This document shows positions 33,893-43,630 of a DNA stretch of 64,000 bases, one piece after another. The translations under genes and the position numbers were made by a program. The notes below the pieces were generated by a model. The model made no database searches, was not told the origin of the DNA, and worked only from the letters and a program-made list of their open reading frames with translations. Source of the DNA: an uncultured Candidatus Melainabacteria bacterium (lineage in GTDB: Bacteria > Cyanobacteriota > Vampirovibrionia > Gastranaerophilales > Gastranaerophilaceae); the NCBI GenBank assembly GCA_934700385.1, contig CAKUXO010000008.1, positions 7,564 to 71,563 of the forward strand. Reading direction: 5' to 3'. Every line of letters begins with the position of its first letter. Positions within the stretch are counted from its first letter, which is position 1.

Positions 33893-35582
33893 ATTCTAAT
33901 ACGTTTTCAATTGCCTCTTGTGGAGTTATTTTAACCATTTGTCCGTCGGCTCTTGTTTTATATTCAACAAGACCTTCGTTAATTGTTTTACCAACTGTTA
34001 TTCTAACAGGGAAGCCGATTAAATCTGCGTCTTTAAATTTAACACCTGCTCTATCAGTTCTATCATCAATAACAGCTTCAATACCTTGTTCAATTAATTT
34101 GTTATAAATTTCATAAGCAGTTTTTGATTGTAATTCATCATCAACGTTAACAGGTACGATATCAACGTGATATGGTGCAATTTGAACTGGCCAAACGATA
34201 CCAAAATCATCATGGTATTTTTCAATGGCAGCCGCCATTGTTCTTGAAACACCGATACCATAACAACCCATAATATATGGTTTTAATTGACCTTGTTCAT
34301 CTGTATATGTTGCGCCCATTGGTTTAGAATATTTTGTTCCTAATTGGAAGATATTACCAACTTCAATACCTCTTGTGACAAATAATGGTTTTCCGCATTC
34401 TGGGCAATATTCACCCTCTTTAACTAATGAAATATCAACAAATTCAATTCCATCTTCAAGGTTAGCCCCAACAATGTGTTTATCTTTTATGTTTGCACCT
34501 AAAACAAAATTTTTCATATTTTTAGCAGTTAAATCAAAAAGAACTTTTACTTTTGATTTATCAACATCTCTATATGAAATAAACCCAGGGATAGAATTAA
34601 GCATATCAACAATTTCAGCGTTTTCCATAGGACGAATTTCAAGAGCATTTAGCGCATTCATTAATTTTGTTTCTTCGATTTCTTTATCTCCTCTAATCAT
34701 AGCGATTACAGGCTTTGAATCGGCAATATAAGCAACTGCTTTTAAAATGCAATTTGGTTCAACATTTAAAAATTTTGCAAGTTCTTCAATTGTTTTAGTG
34801 TTTGGTGTGTCAACAAGTTCTTCTTTTTCAAAACCGCCATCAGTTGCTTCAACTGGAAGTTTTGAAATAGCATGGTTAGAATTAGCACTGTAAGAACAAT
34901 TTTTACAATAGAAAACATCGTTTTCACCAACAGCAGTATCAGTTAAAACCATATATTCATGAGAAACAGAACCACCAATAGCACCAGAATCAGATTGAAC
35001 AGCTTTTGTTTCTAATCCGCAACGGTTGAAAATGTTTGTATATGTTTTTGCCATAACTTCATATTCTCTTTCTAAATCTTCTTGAGAAGTGTGAAAAGAA
35101 TATGCGTCTTTCATTATAAATTCACGTCCTCTTAAAAGTCCGAAACGTGGACGAATTTCATCTCTGAATTTAGTTTGAATTTGATATAAGTTAACAGGAA
35201 GTTGTTTATAAGAATTAATTGTTTCTTTAACAACGGTTGTAATAACTTCTTCGTGGGTGGGTGCTAGGCACATATCTATATCATGTCTATCTTTACATCT
35301 TAAAAGTTCTTTACCATAAACTTCCCATCTGCCGGAATTTTTCCATACTTCAGCAGGTTGAACAAAAGGCATAAGAAGCTCTTGAGCGCCTGAAGCATTC
35401 ATTTCTTGTCTAACTATGTTTGAAATTTTAGTCAAAACCCTTTGTGCTAGTGGCATATAGGTATAAATACCATTTGTTAATTTTTTAATAAAACCAGCCC
35501 TTACAAGAAGTTTATGAGATATTGCTTCTGCATCATTTGGAAATTCACGAAGCGTTTGCACAAATAATTTTGACATTTTCAT
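33873..35582 (-). CDS. proS: Prolyl-tRNA synthetase (bacterial type)
   Basis: A 569-residue class II synthetase of the long bacterial type. Catalytic motifs 1-3 appear as GIYTYMPLAQRVLTKI, TKFRDEIRPRFGLLRGREF and MGCYGIGVSRTMAA. The INS editing domain for mis-charged Ala-tRNA(Pro) lies between motifs 2 and 3 (about 225-380), and the C-terminal anticodon-binding domain has DDRTDRAGVKFKDADLIG. It is the first gene of a minus-strand run with the GatD-like gene, coaX, dut and the helicase. The gap to the divergent nuoL-like gene is 105 bp. Confidence 0.97.
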   Translation of the reverse strand: MKMSKLFVQTLREFPNDAEAISHKLLVRAGFIKKLTNGIYTYMPLAQRVLTKISNIVRQEMNASGAQELLMPFVQPAEVWKNSGRWEVYGKELLRCKDRHDIDMCLAPTHEEVITTVVKETINSYKQLPVNLYQIQTKFRDEIRPRFGLLRGREFIMKDAYSFHTSQEDLEREYEVMAKTYTNIFNRCGLETKAVQSDSGAIGGSVSHEYMVLTDTAVGENDVFYCKNCSYSANSNHAISKLPVEATDGGFEKEELVDTPNTKTIEELAKFLNVEPNCILKAVAYIADSKPVIAMIRGDKEIEETKLMNALNALEIRPMENAEIVDMLNSIPGFISYRDVDKSKVKVLFDLTAKNMKNFVLGANIKDKHIVGANLEDGIEFVDISLVKEGEYCPECGKPLFVTRGIEVGNIFQLGTKYSKPMGATYTDEQGQLKPYIMGCYGIGVSRTMAAAIEKYHDDFGIVWPVQIAPYHVDIVPVNVDDELQSKTAYEIYNKLIEQGIEAVIDDRTDRAGVKFKDADLIGFPVRITVGKTINEGLVEYKTRADGQMVKITPQEAIENVLEYVKKSS

Positions 35583-35652
35583 AGTTTTTTATTTTCTCCA
35601 TTTTTTACTTAATTTAATTTTATTTCAAAAACATTTTAAATAAAATATTCTA

Positions 35653-35681
35653 TTGCTAAAATATTAAAAAATATATAAAAT
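35653..35681 (+). promoter_or_regulatory. Promoter of nuoL-like cluster, probably leaderless
   Basis: TTGCTA (35653-35658), a 17-bp spacer and TAAAAT (35676-35681). The ATG at 35688 starts 6 nt after the -10 box, so transcription would begin at the start codon. No ribosome binding site is visible. Confidence 0.45.
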
Positions 35682-35687
35682 AAAGTT

Positions 35688-37106
35688 ATGAATATCGATG
35701 GTTTAATTAGTTTCGGGGCAATTTTTTTGCCTTTTTTCTCAGGATTATTTTTATTAATTTCAAGATTAAAACTTTATCCAATTAAAAAAAGTGTTTTAGA
35801 AAACCTTTCTATAATAAGTTCTTTAGGTAGTTTAGCTTGTTTTATCTTTTTAAAATCTTCATTTTTATTTAAAGATTTAGCCCCAATTAAGCTAACATTT
35901 TTTAATATTGAAAACTTTTTTACAAATGAAGATTTATCTTTTTCAATTTATTTAGACAATTTTAATCTTAATTTTTTAATTTTTTCATCTTTAATTGCTT
36001 TAATTCTTTCAATTTTTCATAAATTTTATTTTAAGAAAAAGAAACATTTTATTTTTACCAAGCAAAGATTTTATATTTTTTCTTTATTTTTATTCTTTTT
36101 AAATTATATGTTTTTTGCTTCATATAACCTTTTTGAAAGTTTAATTTTCCTTATTTTACAAGGAAGTTTGATTTTTGTTTTTTCATATTTTGATGTGTTT
36201 AAAAATTTTGCAACTTATAATATTTCAAGAAATGAAAAAATTAACATAATCGGCGATTTTTTATTTTTATTTGGATTATTAATTCTTTTTAAATGTTCGA
36301 TTTTATCTAAAGGCTATATTTCCGCTTGTGACTTGAATTTTCCGGAATTAAATATGCTTGTAAGTTATGGCTATGGAATTATTGAAAGTTATGAATTTAA
36401 AATTTGTGCCATTTGTCTTTTAGGAAGCATTTTTATTAAATTTTTAATGCTGCCTTTTAACTGTTATTTTAGCTTTAGCTCTAATTCTTCAGGAGTTACT
36501 TTTTTAAATAATATTTCTTTTTATTCACTGGGCGGATATTTTTTATTTTTAAAATTTTTACCAATGTTTGATTTTATTTCTAATTTCTATTTAATTTTAG
36601 GAATTATCGCATTTTTAACTTTAATTACATCAAGCATTTTTATTCTTTTTGAAAAAGATATTAAAATTATTTCAGGATATTTTTATTCAATAATTAATTC
36701 AATTTTACTTTTGAGTTTTTCAATTTTAAGAAATGAAAAAATATTATTTTTATTTTTTATTTTCCATTTTATTTTAATAATTTTATTGTCAATTTTAATT
36801 TATAAAGATAAATTAGGTTTCAAAAAAAGATTAATTAACAAACAAAAAGGATTTATTTTAGAGAGAATTTTTATTTTATTTTTAGAAAATTTACCTGAAA
36901 AAATATTCAAATTTTTTAATTTTTTAAATGAAAAAATAATAAAAAATATTTTAATTTTACCATTAATTATTTTTGATTTTTGCATTAAATTATTCAATGC
37001 AAAAACTTTAAAAAGAAATATAGATAAAATAATTATAATGATTTTATCTATATTTGCGCTTTTTGCACTTTTATCAATCTTCATTGAACTTTTAGGGGGA
37101 ATATAG
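35688..37106 (+). CDS. NuoL-like proton-translocating subunit (divergent)
   Basis: A 472-residue, very hydrophobic multi-pass protein rich in Phe, Leu and Ile. The best family cue is KINIIGDFLFLFGLLIL, the counterpart of the NxIGDxxFLLG signature of NuoL/ND5. LGSIFIKFLMLPF corresponds to the helix with the essential lysine (KSAQxPFHxW), keeping Lys but losing SAQ, His and Trp. SGVTFLNNISFYSLGG matches PTPVSALIHAATMV, without its His. ASYNLFESLIF may hold the conserved Glu of helix 5. It is shorter than typical NuoL (about 610) and lacks most of the C-terminal lateral helix. It is followed without a gap by the NuoM-like gene. A hydrogenase- or Mrp-type antiporter subunit is an alternative. Confidence 0.6.
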   Translation: MNIDGLISFGAIFLPFFSGLFLLISRLKLYPIKKSVLENLSIISSLGSLACFIFLKSSFLFKDLAPIKLTFFNIENFFTNEDLSFSIYLDNFNLNFLIFSSLIALILSIFHKFYFKKKKHFIFTKQRFYIFSLFLFFLNYMFFASYNLFESLIFLILQGSLIFVFSYFDVFKNFATYNISRNEKINIIGDFLFLFGLLILFKCSILSKGYISACDLNFPELNMLVSYGYGIIESYEFKICAICLLGSIFIKFLMLPFNCYFSFSSNSSGVTFLNNISFYSLGGYFLFLKFLPMFDFISNFYLILGIIAFLTLITSSIFILFEKDIKIISGYFYSIINSILLLSFSILRNEKILFLFFIFHFILIILLSILIYKDKLGFKKRLINKQKGFILERIFILFLENLPEKIFKFFNFLNEKIIKNILILPLIIFDFCIKLFNAKTLKRNIDKIIIMILSIFALFALLSIFIELLGGI

Positions 37107-38546
37107 ATGTTTGAAATAATTAAAACCCAGCCTTTAGCTTTAAGTATATTCTTACCTATTTTATCAAGTTTATTTTTATTTATTTTCAGATTTTTAAAAA
37201 ATCCGATTTATATAAGGAATTTTTCTTATAGCATGGCTTTGATTAATTTTTTATTTTTCAGCGGATTATTTTTTAGTGAAAATGAAATTTGTTTTAGATT
37301 ATTAAATTTTGATTTTTTAATTAATAAAACAAGTTTATTTTTCATTTTTTTATTAAGTTTAATTGTCTTTTTATTTACAATTTTTTCTAAAAATTTTATA
37401 AAAAAATCTCATAAATTATTTTTTATTAGCTTATTTTTAATTCAAGGATTAGTTAATTTTACTTTTAGTATAGATAATTTATTTGTTGTTTTGATTAATA
37501 TTTTTTGGATTATTTTAATTTATTTTCTTTTAAATTCTTTATTTTTAAATAATTCTGAAGAAAAAAAATCTCTTGAAAAAAAATTAACTTTTGATATTTT
37601 TATATATTTTATTTCGATTTTTCTTATTTCTTATGACTTTATAAGATATTTTTTATTGAATGATGTTGAACCTAATTTGAAAAATATTATTGCAACACTT
37701 TCATATATAGATAATTCTTCAATTATACTTTGTTTTTTAGGCTTTTTAATTCTTATTTTTAAATTTTTTAATTTCATTCCTTTTAGTTATGAATTAAAGG
37801 TTAAAAACACAGCAACACAAGGTTTTGTTGATACTATTCAATTAAGTGTTAATTTATTTTTAGGATTAAGTTTATTTTTAAAAACGTTTTCAGTTTTTGA
37901 ATATTTATTTTATGATTTTCAAATTTATATAATATTATTTATTTTAATTAATTTTGTTTTTTATTGCGTTTTATCAACAAGAAAAGATTATCTTTCTAAA
38001 ATTTCTAAAGACTTCATCCCTTGTTATATATCTTTAGGATTATTCAGCGTTTTTTCTTTCAATCAAGAAAATCTTGGGATTTTTTCATATATGATTTTAG
38101 CTCTAATTGCCTCTTATTGCTTTATTAGCTTTTGTTTTCTAATTTTAAAAGAAAAATTTGGAGTAGATAATTTATCTGAAATTAATAAGATAAGTGAAAA
38201 ATCTTCAAGATATAAATTCTTTTTAGGTTTAGCATTATTAAACCTTATTAAATTACCAAGCCTAGCTTTATTTTCAGCTTGTTTAATTTGTTTAATTTCA
38301 GCTTTTACAATTGAATTTGAAAATGAATTTTTAAATTTGGTTCCTTATTTATTAATTTTAGGAATTTTATATACAAGTTTATCTTCTTGCGGTTTGATTA
38401 ATAAAATTTTAATTGAACCAACAAACCAAAAAACAGATATTTTGTTATCTAGAAGCGAAAACATTTGTTTTAGTTTGATATTATTTATAGTTATTTTGAT
38501 AAGTTTTTCTTTTCAATATTTAATTAAAAACATCTTTATTTTCTAG
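37107..38546 (+). CDS. NuoM-like proton-translocating subunit (divergent)
   Basis: A 479-residue multi-pass protein that starts directly after the preceding stop. ILIFKFFNFIPFSYELKVKN with TATQGFVDTIQLSVNLFLG aligns in order with the NuoM segment AFAVKxPxxPFHxWLPDAH-xAPTxGSVLLAGxLLK, retaining the lysine. SKDFIPCYISLGLFSVFSFNQ matches the AYSSxSHxGF segment without its His. The helix that carries the conserved Glu in NuoM (FWE) reads FWIILIYF here, so the Glu is missing. Given these losses, energy-converting function is doubtful or modified. Identification rests on order within the L-M-N trio and spaced motifs. Confidence 0.55.
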   Translation: MFEIIKTQPLALSIFLPILSSLFLFIFRFLKNPIYIRNFSYSMALINFLFFSGLFFSENEICFRLLNFDFLINKTSLFFIFLLSLIVFLFTIFSKNFIKKSHKLFFISLFLIQGLVNFTFSIDNLFVVLINIFWIILIYFLLNSLFLNNSEEKKSLEKKLTFDIFIYFISIFLISYDFIRYFLLNDVEPNLKNIIATLSYIDNSSIILCFLGFLILIFKFFNFIPFSYELKVKNTATQGFVDTIQLSVNLFLGLSLFLKTFSVFEYLFYDFQIYIILFILINFVFYCVLSTRKDYLSKISKDFIPCYISLGLFSVFSFNQENLGIFSYMILALIASYCFISFCFLILKEKFGVDNLSEINKISEKSSRYKFFLGLALLNLIKLPSLALFSACLICLISAFTIEFENEFLNLVPYLLILGILYTSLSSCGLINKILIEPTNQKTDILLSRSENICFSLILFIVILISFSFQYLIKNIFIF

Positions 38547-38555
38547 GAGTTAAAA

Positions 38556-39953
38556 ATGGAAAACGTAGTTAATTTTGAAGCAATTTCATATTTTTCAAAC
38601 GAGATTTTATGTTTAATTGGAATAATTTTAAATTTATTTTTGTTTTTATTTTTTAAACAAAAATTTTCAATTAAAAGATTAAGTGACACAATCAACGCTT
38701 CAATTTTTCTTTTGGGTGGTTGTTTTTTAGGGGCAATTTTAATTAATTCTAAAATTAATTTTCAAAATTTAGATTTATGTTTTTTAAATAATACCTTTTT
38801 AATAAATGAAAAAATCCTTGTTTTAGGAATAATTATCAATATTTTTATGTTTATTTTTAGCCTTGGAAGCTATAAGATTTCAAGAAAAGCACAATTTAAA
38901 GTCCCCGTTGTTAATTCATTTTTATTATTTATAACGGCTTTTTCAAGTTTGATTATAAAATCTCAAAACTTTCTTTTGACTTATTTTTTACTTGAAGGGA
39001 TTATCTTTTTTAGTTATAAATATGCTTCATTTATTAGATTTAGAAAAGAAAACATTTATTCAAAAAGTTTTGTTTTAATTTCATTTTGCTCTAGTTTGAT
39101 GTTCTTTTCTTTTTATATTTTATCTTTATTCATTAAAAACACAATTCAACTTAACATAATTGAAGTTATGATAGCCTTGGCTTTACTATTAAAAACAGGC
39201 TTTTTCCCGATTTATAATTATTTATCTACCTTAAAAAACAAAATTAATTTACCATATTCAATTTTGATTTATGGCTTTATTCCTTTTATTTCAATTGTTT
39301 CATTTTGTACATTTTTAAATAACATCAATTTAACAAATCAAACTTTTCAAATTACTCTCAGCTTATTTTTATGTTCAACAATTCTAGCATTTTCATTCTT
39401 TTCATTTAAAACAAAAAACATCGTTAAATTTTTTGGCGGAGTAAATTTAATTTATTCTTGTGTTTTATTAACTCAACTTATTCTTTTAAGAAATGAAGAT
39501 TTTGTTTTAAAGGCTTCAATTTGCTATTTATTTATATTTTTAAGTTTAGGAATTTTATTTAATATTTTTAAATTTAACTATAAAATTGATAAATTAACTA
39601 TTTCAAATTTAAAAGGATTTTATTTTGAAAATGATTTATTAATTAATTTAATTACAGCTAATAGTCTATTTTTATTTGGACTTTTTCCAAACATAATAAC
39701 AAAAATTAATCTTTTAGGCTTAAAAAACATCTATCTTTTTGACAAAATGACATTTTTTATTTCAACAATAACAGTAATTTCTTTTATTTTAGTTCTTTTA
39801 GGCGGACTTAAAATAATTGGCAATTTTTATTTATTTAATAAAGAAGAATTTAAAAAAGTGACAATTACATCGCAAAATAAAAGAACGGCATTTAATATTA
39901 CCGTTCCGATTGTTACAATGATTTTATATTTAATTTTTTATTTTATTAATTAA
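38556..39953 (+). CDS. NuoN-like proton-translocating subunit (divergent)
   Basis: A 465-residue multi-pass protein, third of the trio, with TAGGAGTT before its ATG. LLTYFLLEGIIFFSYKYA matches the Glu-bearing helix of NuoN (LLxxFLxxELxSLxxY), and LLLKTGFFPIYNYLSTL matches the lysine helix (GxxFKxxxxPFHxWxPD), with Lys kept. NIVKFFGGVNLIYSCVLL parallels the AYSSIxHxGY helix, with the His replaced. It is thus the least eroded of the three. Its last 4 bp overlap the convergent small exported-protein gene. The other Nuo subunits are not in the window. Confidence 0.58.
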   Translation: MENVVNFEAISYFSNEILCLIGIILNLFLFLFFKQKFSIKRLSDTINASIFLLGGCFLGAILINSKINFQNLDLCFLNNTFLINEKILVLGIIINIFMFIFSLGSYKISRKAQFKVPVVNSFLLFITAFSSLIIKSQNFLLTYFLLEGIIFFSYKYASFIRFRKENIYSKSFVLISFCSSLMFFSFYILSLFIKNTIQLNIIEVMIALALLLKTGFFPIYNYLSTLKNKINLPYSILIYGFIPFISIVSFCTFLNNINLTNQTFQITLSLFLCSTILAFSFFSFKTKNIVKFFGGVNLIYSCVLLTQLILLRNEDFVLKASICYLFIFLSLGILFNIFKFNYKIDKLTISNLKGFYFENDLLINLITANSLFLFGLFPNIITKINLLGLKNIYLFDKMTFFISTITVISFILVLLGGLKIIGNFYLFNKEEFKKVTITSQNKRTAFNITVPIVTMILYLIFYFIN

Positions 39954-40330
39954 AGATTTTCAACGTAATTTTTGTTTCTAGATTCAGTTCTGAATGAATA
40001 ATCTGTTGGGTCACCTGTCCAAGTATTTGTGAAATTAATTTGATGTTCAAAGAATTTTCCGTCATCTTGAGATGGATCTACATATAGTTTAAGCGCTGTG
40101 TAGGCTTTTCCTATTTTAGAATTAGATTGTTTTGGTTGATAATATTTAACATAATTTTCATTTATGCCTTTATTGTGATAAATTGCTGTATCCATTCCTC
40201 TTAGGGTAGATTCACTGAAACCTTGAGCCTTAAGAGCGTCAATTGAAGCAGTTTCGTTTTCGTTATAATAAGCAAAAACAAGGGTTTGACTTACCATTAA
40301 TAAACCTAAAATTAATAAAGCTTTTTTCAT
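39950..40330 (-). CDS. Small exported protein of unknown function
   Basis: A 126-residue protein with a clear Sec signal peptide (MKKALLILGLLMVSQTLVFA, cleavage after about residue 20). The mature part is small, polar and Tyr/Asn-rich without cysteines. It contains a helix-like ASIDALKAQGFSESTLRGMDTAIYHNKG and a Trp/Tyr segment near the end. I recognise no family. The message is monocistronic, convergent with the nuoN-like gene (4-bp overlap) and separated from ispG by 69 bp. Confidence 0.7.
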   Translation of the reverse strand: MKKALLILGLLMVSQTLVFAYYNENETASIDALKAQGFSESTLRGMDTAIYHNKGINENYVKYYQPKQSNSKIGKAYTALKLYVDPSQDDGKFFEHQINFTNTWTGDPTDYSFRTESRNKNYVENL

Positions 40331-40399
40331 TAAAACATCCTCATATTATAAACTTTTTATATTTTATATTATATACTATTTTTTTATTTTTACAAAGTG

Positions 40400-41452
40400 T
40401 TAAGAAATTTTTAAATCCTGATGGATGATTTTTTCAAGTTCATTTAATAATTCTTCTTGTGGAACTTTTTTAATCATTTCACCTTTTTTAAAAATATAAC
40501 CTTCTCCAATTGCCCCAGCTATGCCATAATCTGCGCCTTTTGCTTCTTTTGGACCATTAACAGGACAGCCCATTGTTGCAATTGTGATAGGCAAGTTAAT
40601 ATTTGAAAATCTTTCTTCAACTTTTTTTGCTAAACCAATTAAATCAATCTGCGTTCTTCCGCAAGTTGGGCATGAGATAAAATTAACTCCACCTTTTCTT
40701 AAACCTAAGGTTTTAAGAATTTCTTTTGCAAGTTTTACTTCTTCAATAGGATCTTCTGTTAAAGAAACTCTAATTGTATCACCAATTCCTTGAGATAATA
40801 ATGAACCAATTGCAACGCTTGATTTAACAATACCACCTCTTAATGTGCCTGATTCAGTTAAACCAACATGAAGTGGATAAGGAATTTCTTTATAAATTTT
40901 TTGATAAGCTCTGATTGTTGTCATAACATCTGAAGATTTTAAAGACACCTTTATCATATTAAAATCAAGGTCTTCAAGGATTTTAATATGTCTTTTAGCT
41001 GAAATTATCATTTTATCTTCTAAAGGCAAAGAATTATTTTCATATAAATCTTTTTCTAGTGAACCTGCGTTAACACCAATTCTAATAGGCGTTTTAGTTT
41101 GTTTTGCCATTTCAACAACTTTTTTTGTGTGTTCAATACTTCCAATGTTCCCTGGGTTAATTCTAAGGGCATTAATTCCCATATCCATTGAAATTAAAGC
41201 TAATCTATAATCAAAATGAATGTCTGCTACAGTAGGAATTGGAGAATTTTTAACAATTTCACCTAAAGCATAAGCGCAATTTTTATTTAAAACCGCAAGG
41301 CGGATAATTTCACAACCCTCTTTTGCTAACGCTTCAATTTGTTTTAGGGTTGAATATGTGTCATCTGTTTTAGTATTTGTCATAGATTGAATTGAAACAG
41401 GTGCGTTTGCGCCAATTTCAACATTTCCGATTTTAATTTTAATTTTATCCAT
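40400..41452 (-). CDS. ispG: 4-hydroxy-3-methylbut-2-enyl diphosphate synthase (flavodoxin/ferredoxin)
   Basis: A 350-residue GcpE/IspG enzyme of the MEP isoprenoid pathway, converting MEcPP to HMBPP with a [4Fe-4S] cluster. It shows the N-terminal VSIQSMTNTKTDDTYSTLKQ, PTVADIHFDYRLA, ALRINPGNIG, the HVGLTESG segment, and cluster cysteines in ISCPTCGRTQ and TMGCPVNGPKEA, followed by DYGIAG. Length is typical of the short bacterial form. Isoprenoids from this route supply the lipid carriers that the downstream GT-C enzymes would use. Confidence 0.97.
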   Translation of the reverse strand: MDKIKIKIGNVEIGANAPVSIQSMTNTKTDDTYSTLKQIEALAKEGCEIIRLAVLNKNCAYALGEIVKNSPIPTVADIHFDYRLALISMDMGINALRINPGNIGSIEHTKKVVEMAKQTKTPIRIGVNAGSLEKDLYENNSLPLEDKMIISAKRHIKILEDLDFNMIKVSLKSSDVMTTIRAYQKIYKEIPYPLHVGLTESGTLRGGIVKSSVAIGSLLSQGIGDTIRVSLTEDPIEEVKLAKEILKTLGLRKGGVNFISCPTCGRTQIDLIGLAKKVEERFSNINLPITIATMGCPVNGPKEAKGADYGIAGAIGEGYIFKKGEMIKKVPQEELLNELEKIIHQDLKIS

Positions 41453-41521
41453 AGTTTACAATTAAGCCCTTTATTTTAAATTATGTTAAAATCATACCAT
41501 AAATTTTTAAAGGAGGTTATT

Positions 41522-43615
41522 TTGGAAAAAACTAATCAAGAAAGAAAAAACAAAATATTTTTCTTTTCATTTTGGATTTTAATATTTTTTAGTTTATATT
41601 CTATTTTAACTTTATTTTTAAAATACCCTTATAAATTTGAAGTTAAAGGTTTCAATGCACCTTTAAAACCAATTACAATTAATCTTGAATTAAATAAAAA
41701 AATAAATAACAATATTCTTGTTTGTTTTAATGATTTTTGTACAAACCTTGATAACAACAGAATTTCAAACATTTATTCAATAAAATTTAATAAAGATTTT
41801 ATTGGTTTTAATGATTCAAAAGTTAAAAAAATATATTTAGCCTATCCAGATACAATTAAAGATTTTGAAGATAGTTTTGTTTCAATGAATTTATATAATG
41901 GCTATAATTCAGAATTTTTTAACAAAAATGATTTTCAAAAATTAAATAAAAAACATTTTGAAATTGAGCTTGAAGGTAATAAAACAGGTTATCAGGCTTA
42001 TGACCTTAATTTTAGCGGAAATTACAAAGGAAAATTTAACCACATTTGTAATTTATTTTTAGCATTATTTTACAATTGGTATCTTTTTATAGTTCCTTAT
42101 TTTTGGCTATTTTGCGCATTTTTAATTTATTTATTTAATAAAGATATTTTTAATTTTAAATCATCTAAAAAGCTTTATTGGGGAGTTTTTTCATTAATTA
42201 TTTTCTTAGGATTTTTATTAAGAATTAATGAAATAACATATTACCCTCTTTGGCTTGATGAAATTTATACTAAAACAACGGCGATTAAAAGTTTTATTTC
42301 AACTTTTAAAGACCCAGGGAATCCGCCATTGTTCTTTATTTTAGAATATTTTATTTCTAAAATTAATAATAGCGACTTTAGTTTAAAACTTGTTTCATTA
42401 ATAAGCGGAGTTTTAATTATTCCTTTAAGTTTTTTAATTATCAATAAAACAGATAAAAAATTGTCTTATATGACATTATTTTTAACTTTTTTAGCTTCAA
42501 TTAACACAATTTTTATTTACCACAGCCAAGAAATGAGGGGATATTCATTATCTATCTTTTTAAGTATGGCGGTTTTATATTTTCTTTTTGAATATTTAAA
42601 AGATAACAAAATTAAAAACCTTGTTTTATTTAGTATTTTTTCAATTTGCGCCATAAATGAACATTATATTTTGGCTATTTTTGTTTTTGGTAATTTTATT
42701 TGGGGAAGTTTTGATTTTATTGAAAAAATTTCTTCTAAAAAAACAAATTTAAAAGAATATTTTAAATTTTTGGGTTCTAATTTAATTATTTTCTTAAGTT
42801 TTGTGCCTTATCTTTTAATTACTTTTAAAAATTCATTAACTTCTAATTTTAATTCTTGGATTGAACCTTTAAGTAAAAATGTCTTTTTATATACGATTAA
42901 TGAATATTTTATAAATAAATATTTATTTATTTTCTTAGGTTTAATTCTTTTAATTAACCTTATACTTTGCTTTATACCTGAAAAAAATCTTGAAAAAATA
43001 AATTTAAAACAAAATAAAAAAAGACAAGATTTATTTATTTATTTAATTTATTCGCTTGTTTTTGTAATAATCGTTTCAAGCGCTATTTCAATTTATATTA
43101 AACCAATTTTCCATAAAAGAATTCTTTTAGCGGTTTATGGATTATTATTTTTACTTGAATGTGTTTCAATTAAATCTGTTGTTGAAATTATAAAAGAAAA
43201 TAAAATTTCTAAGGTTTTATATAGTCTTTATTTTATTTTACTTACTTCAATCTATTTTTTAATTACTCATCCAATGCCTTTAAGAGAAATTTATCAGCTA
43301 AGTGATTTTATGAATTTTATTGCTTATGATAAAACTTCTTATGATAAAACTTATGAACTTCATGCTATTACAAATGATAGAAAAGAATATCAAGATAATT
43401 TTTCAAACCTTAAAAACATAAATTGGCACTATGTTAACACAAATGCTATGCAGCATGTTAAAAACATAAATAAAAAAGATTATATTAAAGGGCAAAAAGG
43501 GGTTATTTATCTTCATTCAATGTCAGCCGATATTGAAACAATGTCTTTAATTAATCCAAGAGTAAAAGTTTATAAAACAAATTCAATTAATATTGCAAAA
43601 ATAATTTATGATTAA
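41522..43615 (+). CDS. GT-C glycosyltransferase-like membrane protein (GT39/PMT_2 type), copy 1
   Basis: About 697 residues. The TTG at 41522 is preferred because a perfect AGGAGG lies 5 nt before it; the in-frame ATG at 41483 has none. An N-terminal membrane helix precedes a roughly 130-residue external domain and then a multi-helix body. The first long loop has YPLWLDEIYTKTTAIKSF and DPGNPPLFFILEYF. IYHSQEMRGYSLSIFLSMA and ICAINEHYILAIFVFGN follow. This DE, NPPL, HSQExRxYxL and HY series is the pattern of polyprenyl-phosphate-sugar transferases of the ArnT/PMT type. It probably transfers a sugar from a lipid carrier to a surface acceptor; donor and acceptor are unknown. It is paralogous to the gene at 44334. 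Confidence 0.78.
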   Translation: MEKTNQERKNKIFFFSFWILIFFSLYSILTLFLKYPYKFEVKGFNAPLKPITINLELNKKINNNILVCFNDFCTNLDNNRISNIYSIKFNKDFIGFNDSKVKKIYLAYPDTIKDFEDSFVSMNLYNGYNSEFFNKNDFQKLNKKHFEIELEGNKTGYQAYDLNFSGNYKGKFNHICNLFLALFYNWYLFIVPYFWLFCAFLIYLFNKDIFNFKSSKKLYWGVFSLIIFLGFLLRINEITYYPLWLDEIYTKTTAIKSFISTFKDPGNPPLFFILEYFISKINNSDFSLKLVSLISGVLIIPLSFLIINKTDKKLSYMTLFLTFLASINTIFIYHSQEMRGYSLSIFLSMAVLYFLFEYLKDNKIKNLVLFSIFSICAINEHYILAIFVFGNFIWGSFDFIEKISSKKTNLKEYFKFLGSNLIIFLSFVPYLLITFKNSLTSNFNSWIEPLSKNVFLYTINEYFINKYLFIFLGLILLINLILCFIPEKNLEKINLKQNKKRQDLFIYLIYSLVFVIIVSSAISIYIKPIFHKRILLAVYGLLFLLECVSIKSVVEIIKENKISKVLYSLYFILLTSIYFLITHPMPLREIYQLSDFMNFIAYDKTSYDKTYELHAITNDRKEYQDNFSNLKNINWHYVNTNAMQHVKNINKKDYIKGQKGVIYLHSMSADIETMSLINPRVKVYKTNSINIAKIIYD

Positions 43616-43630
43616 TTTTGAGGAGAAATT

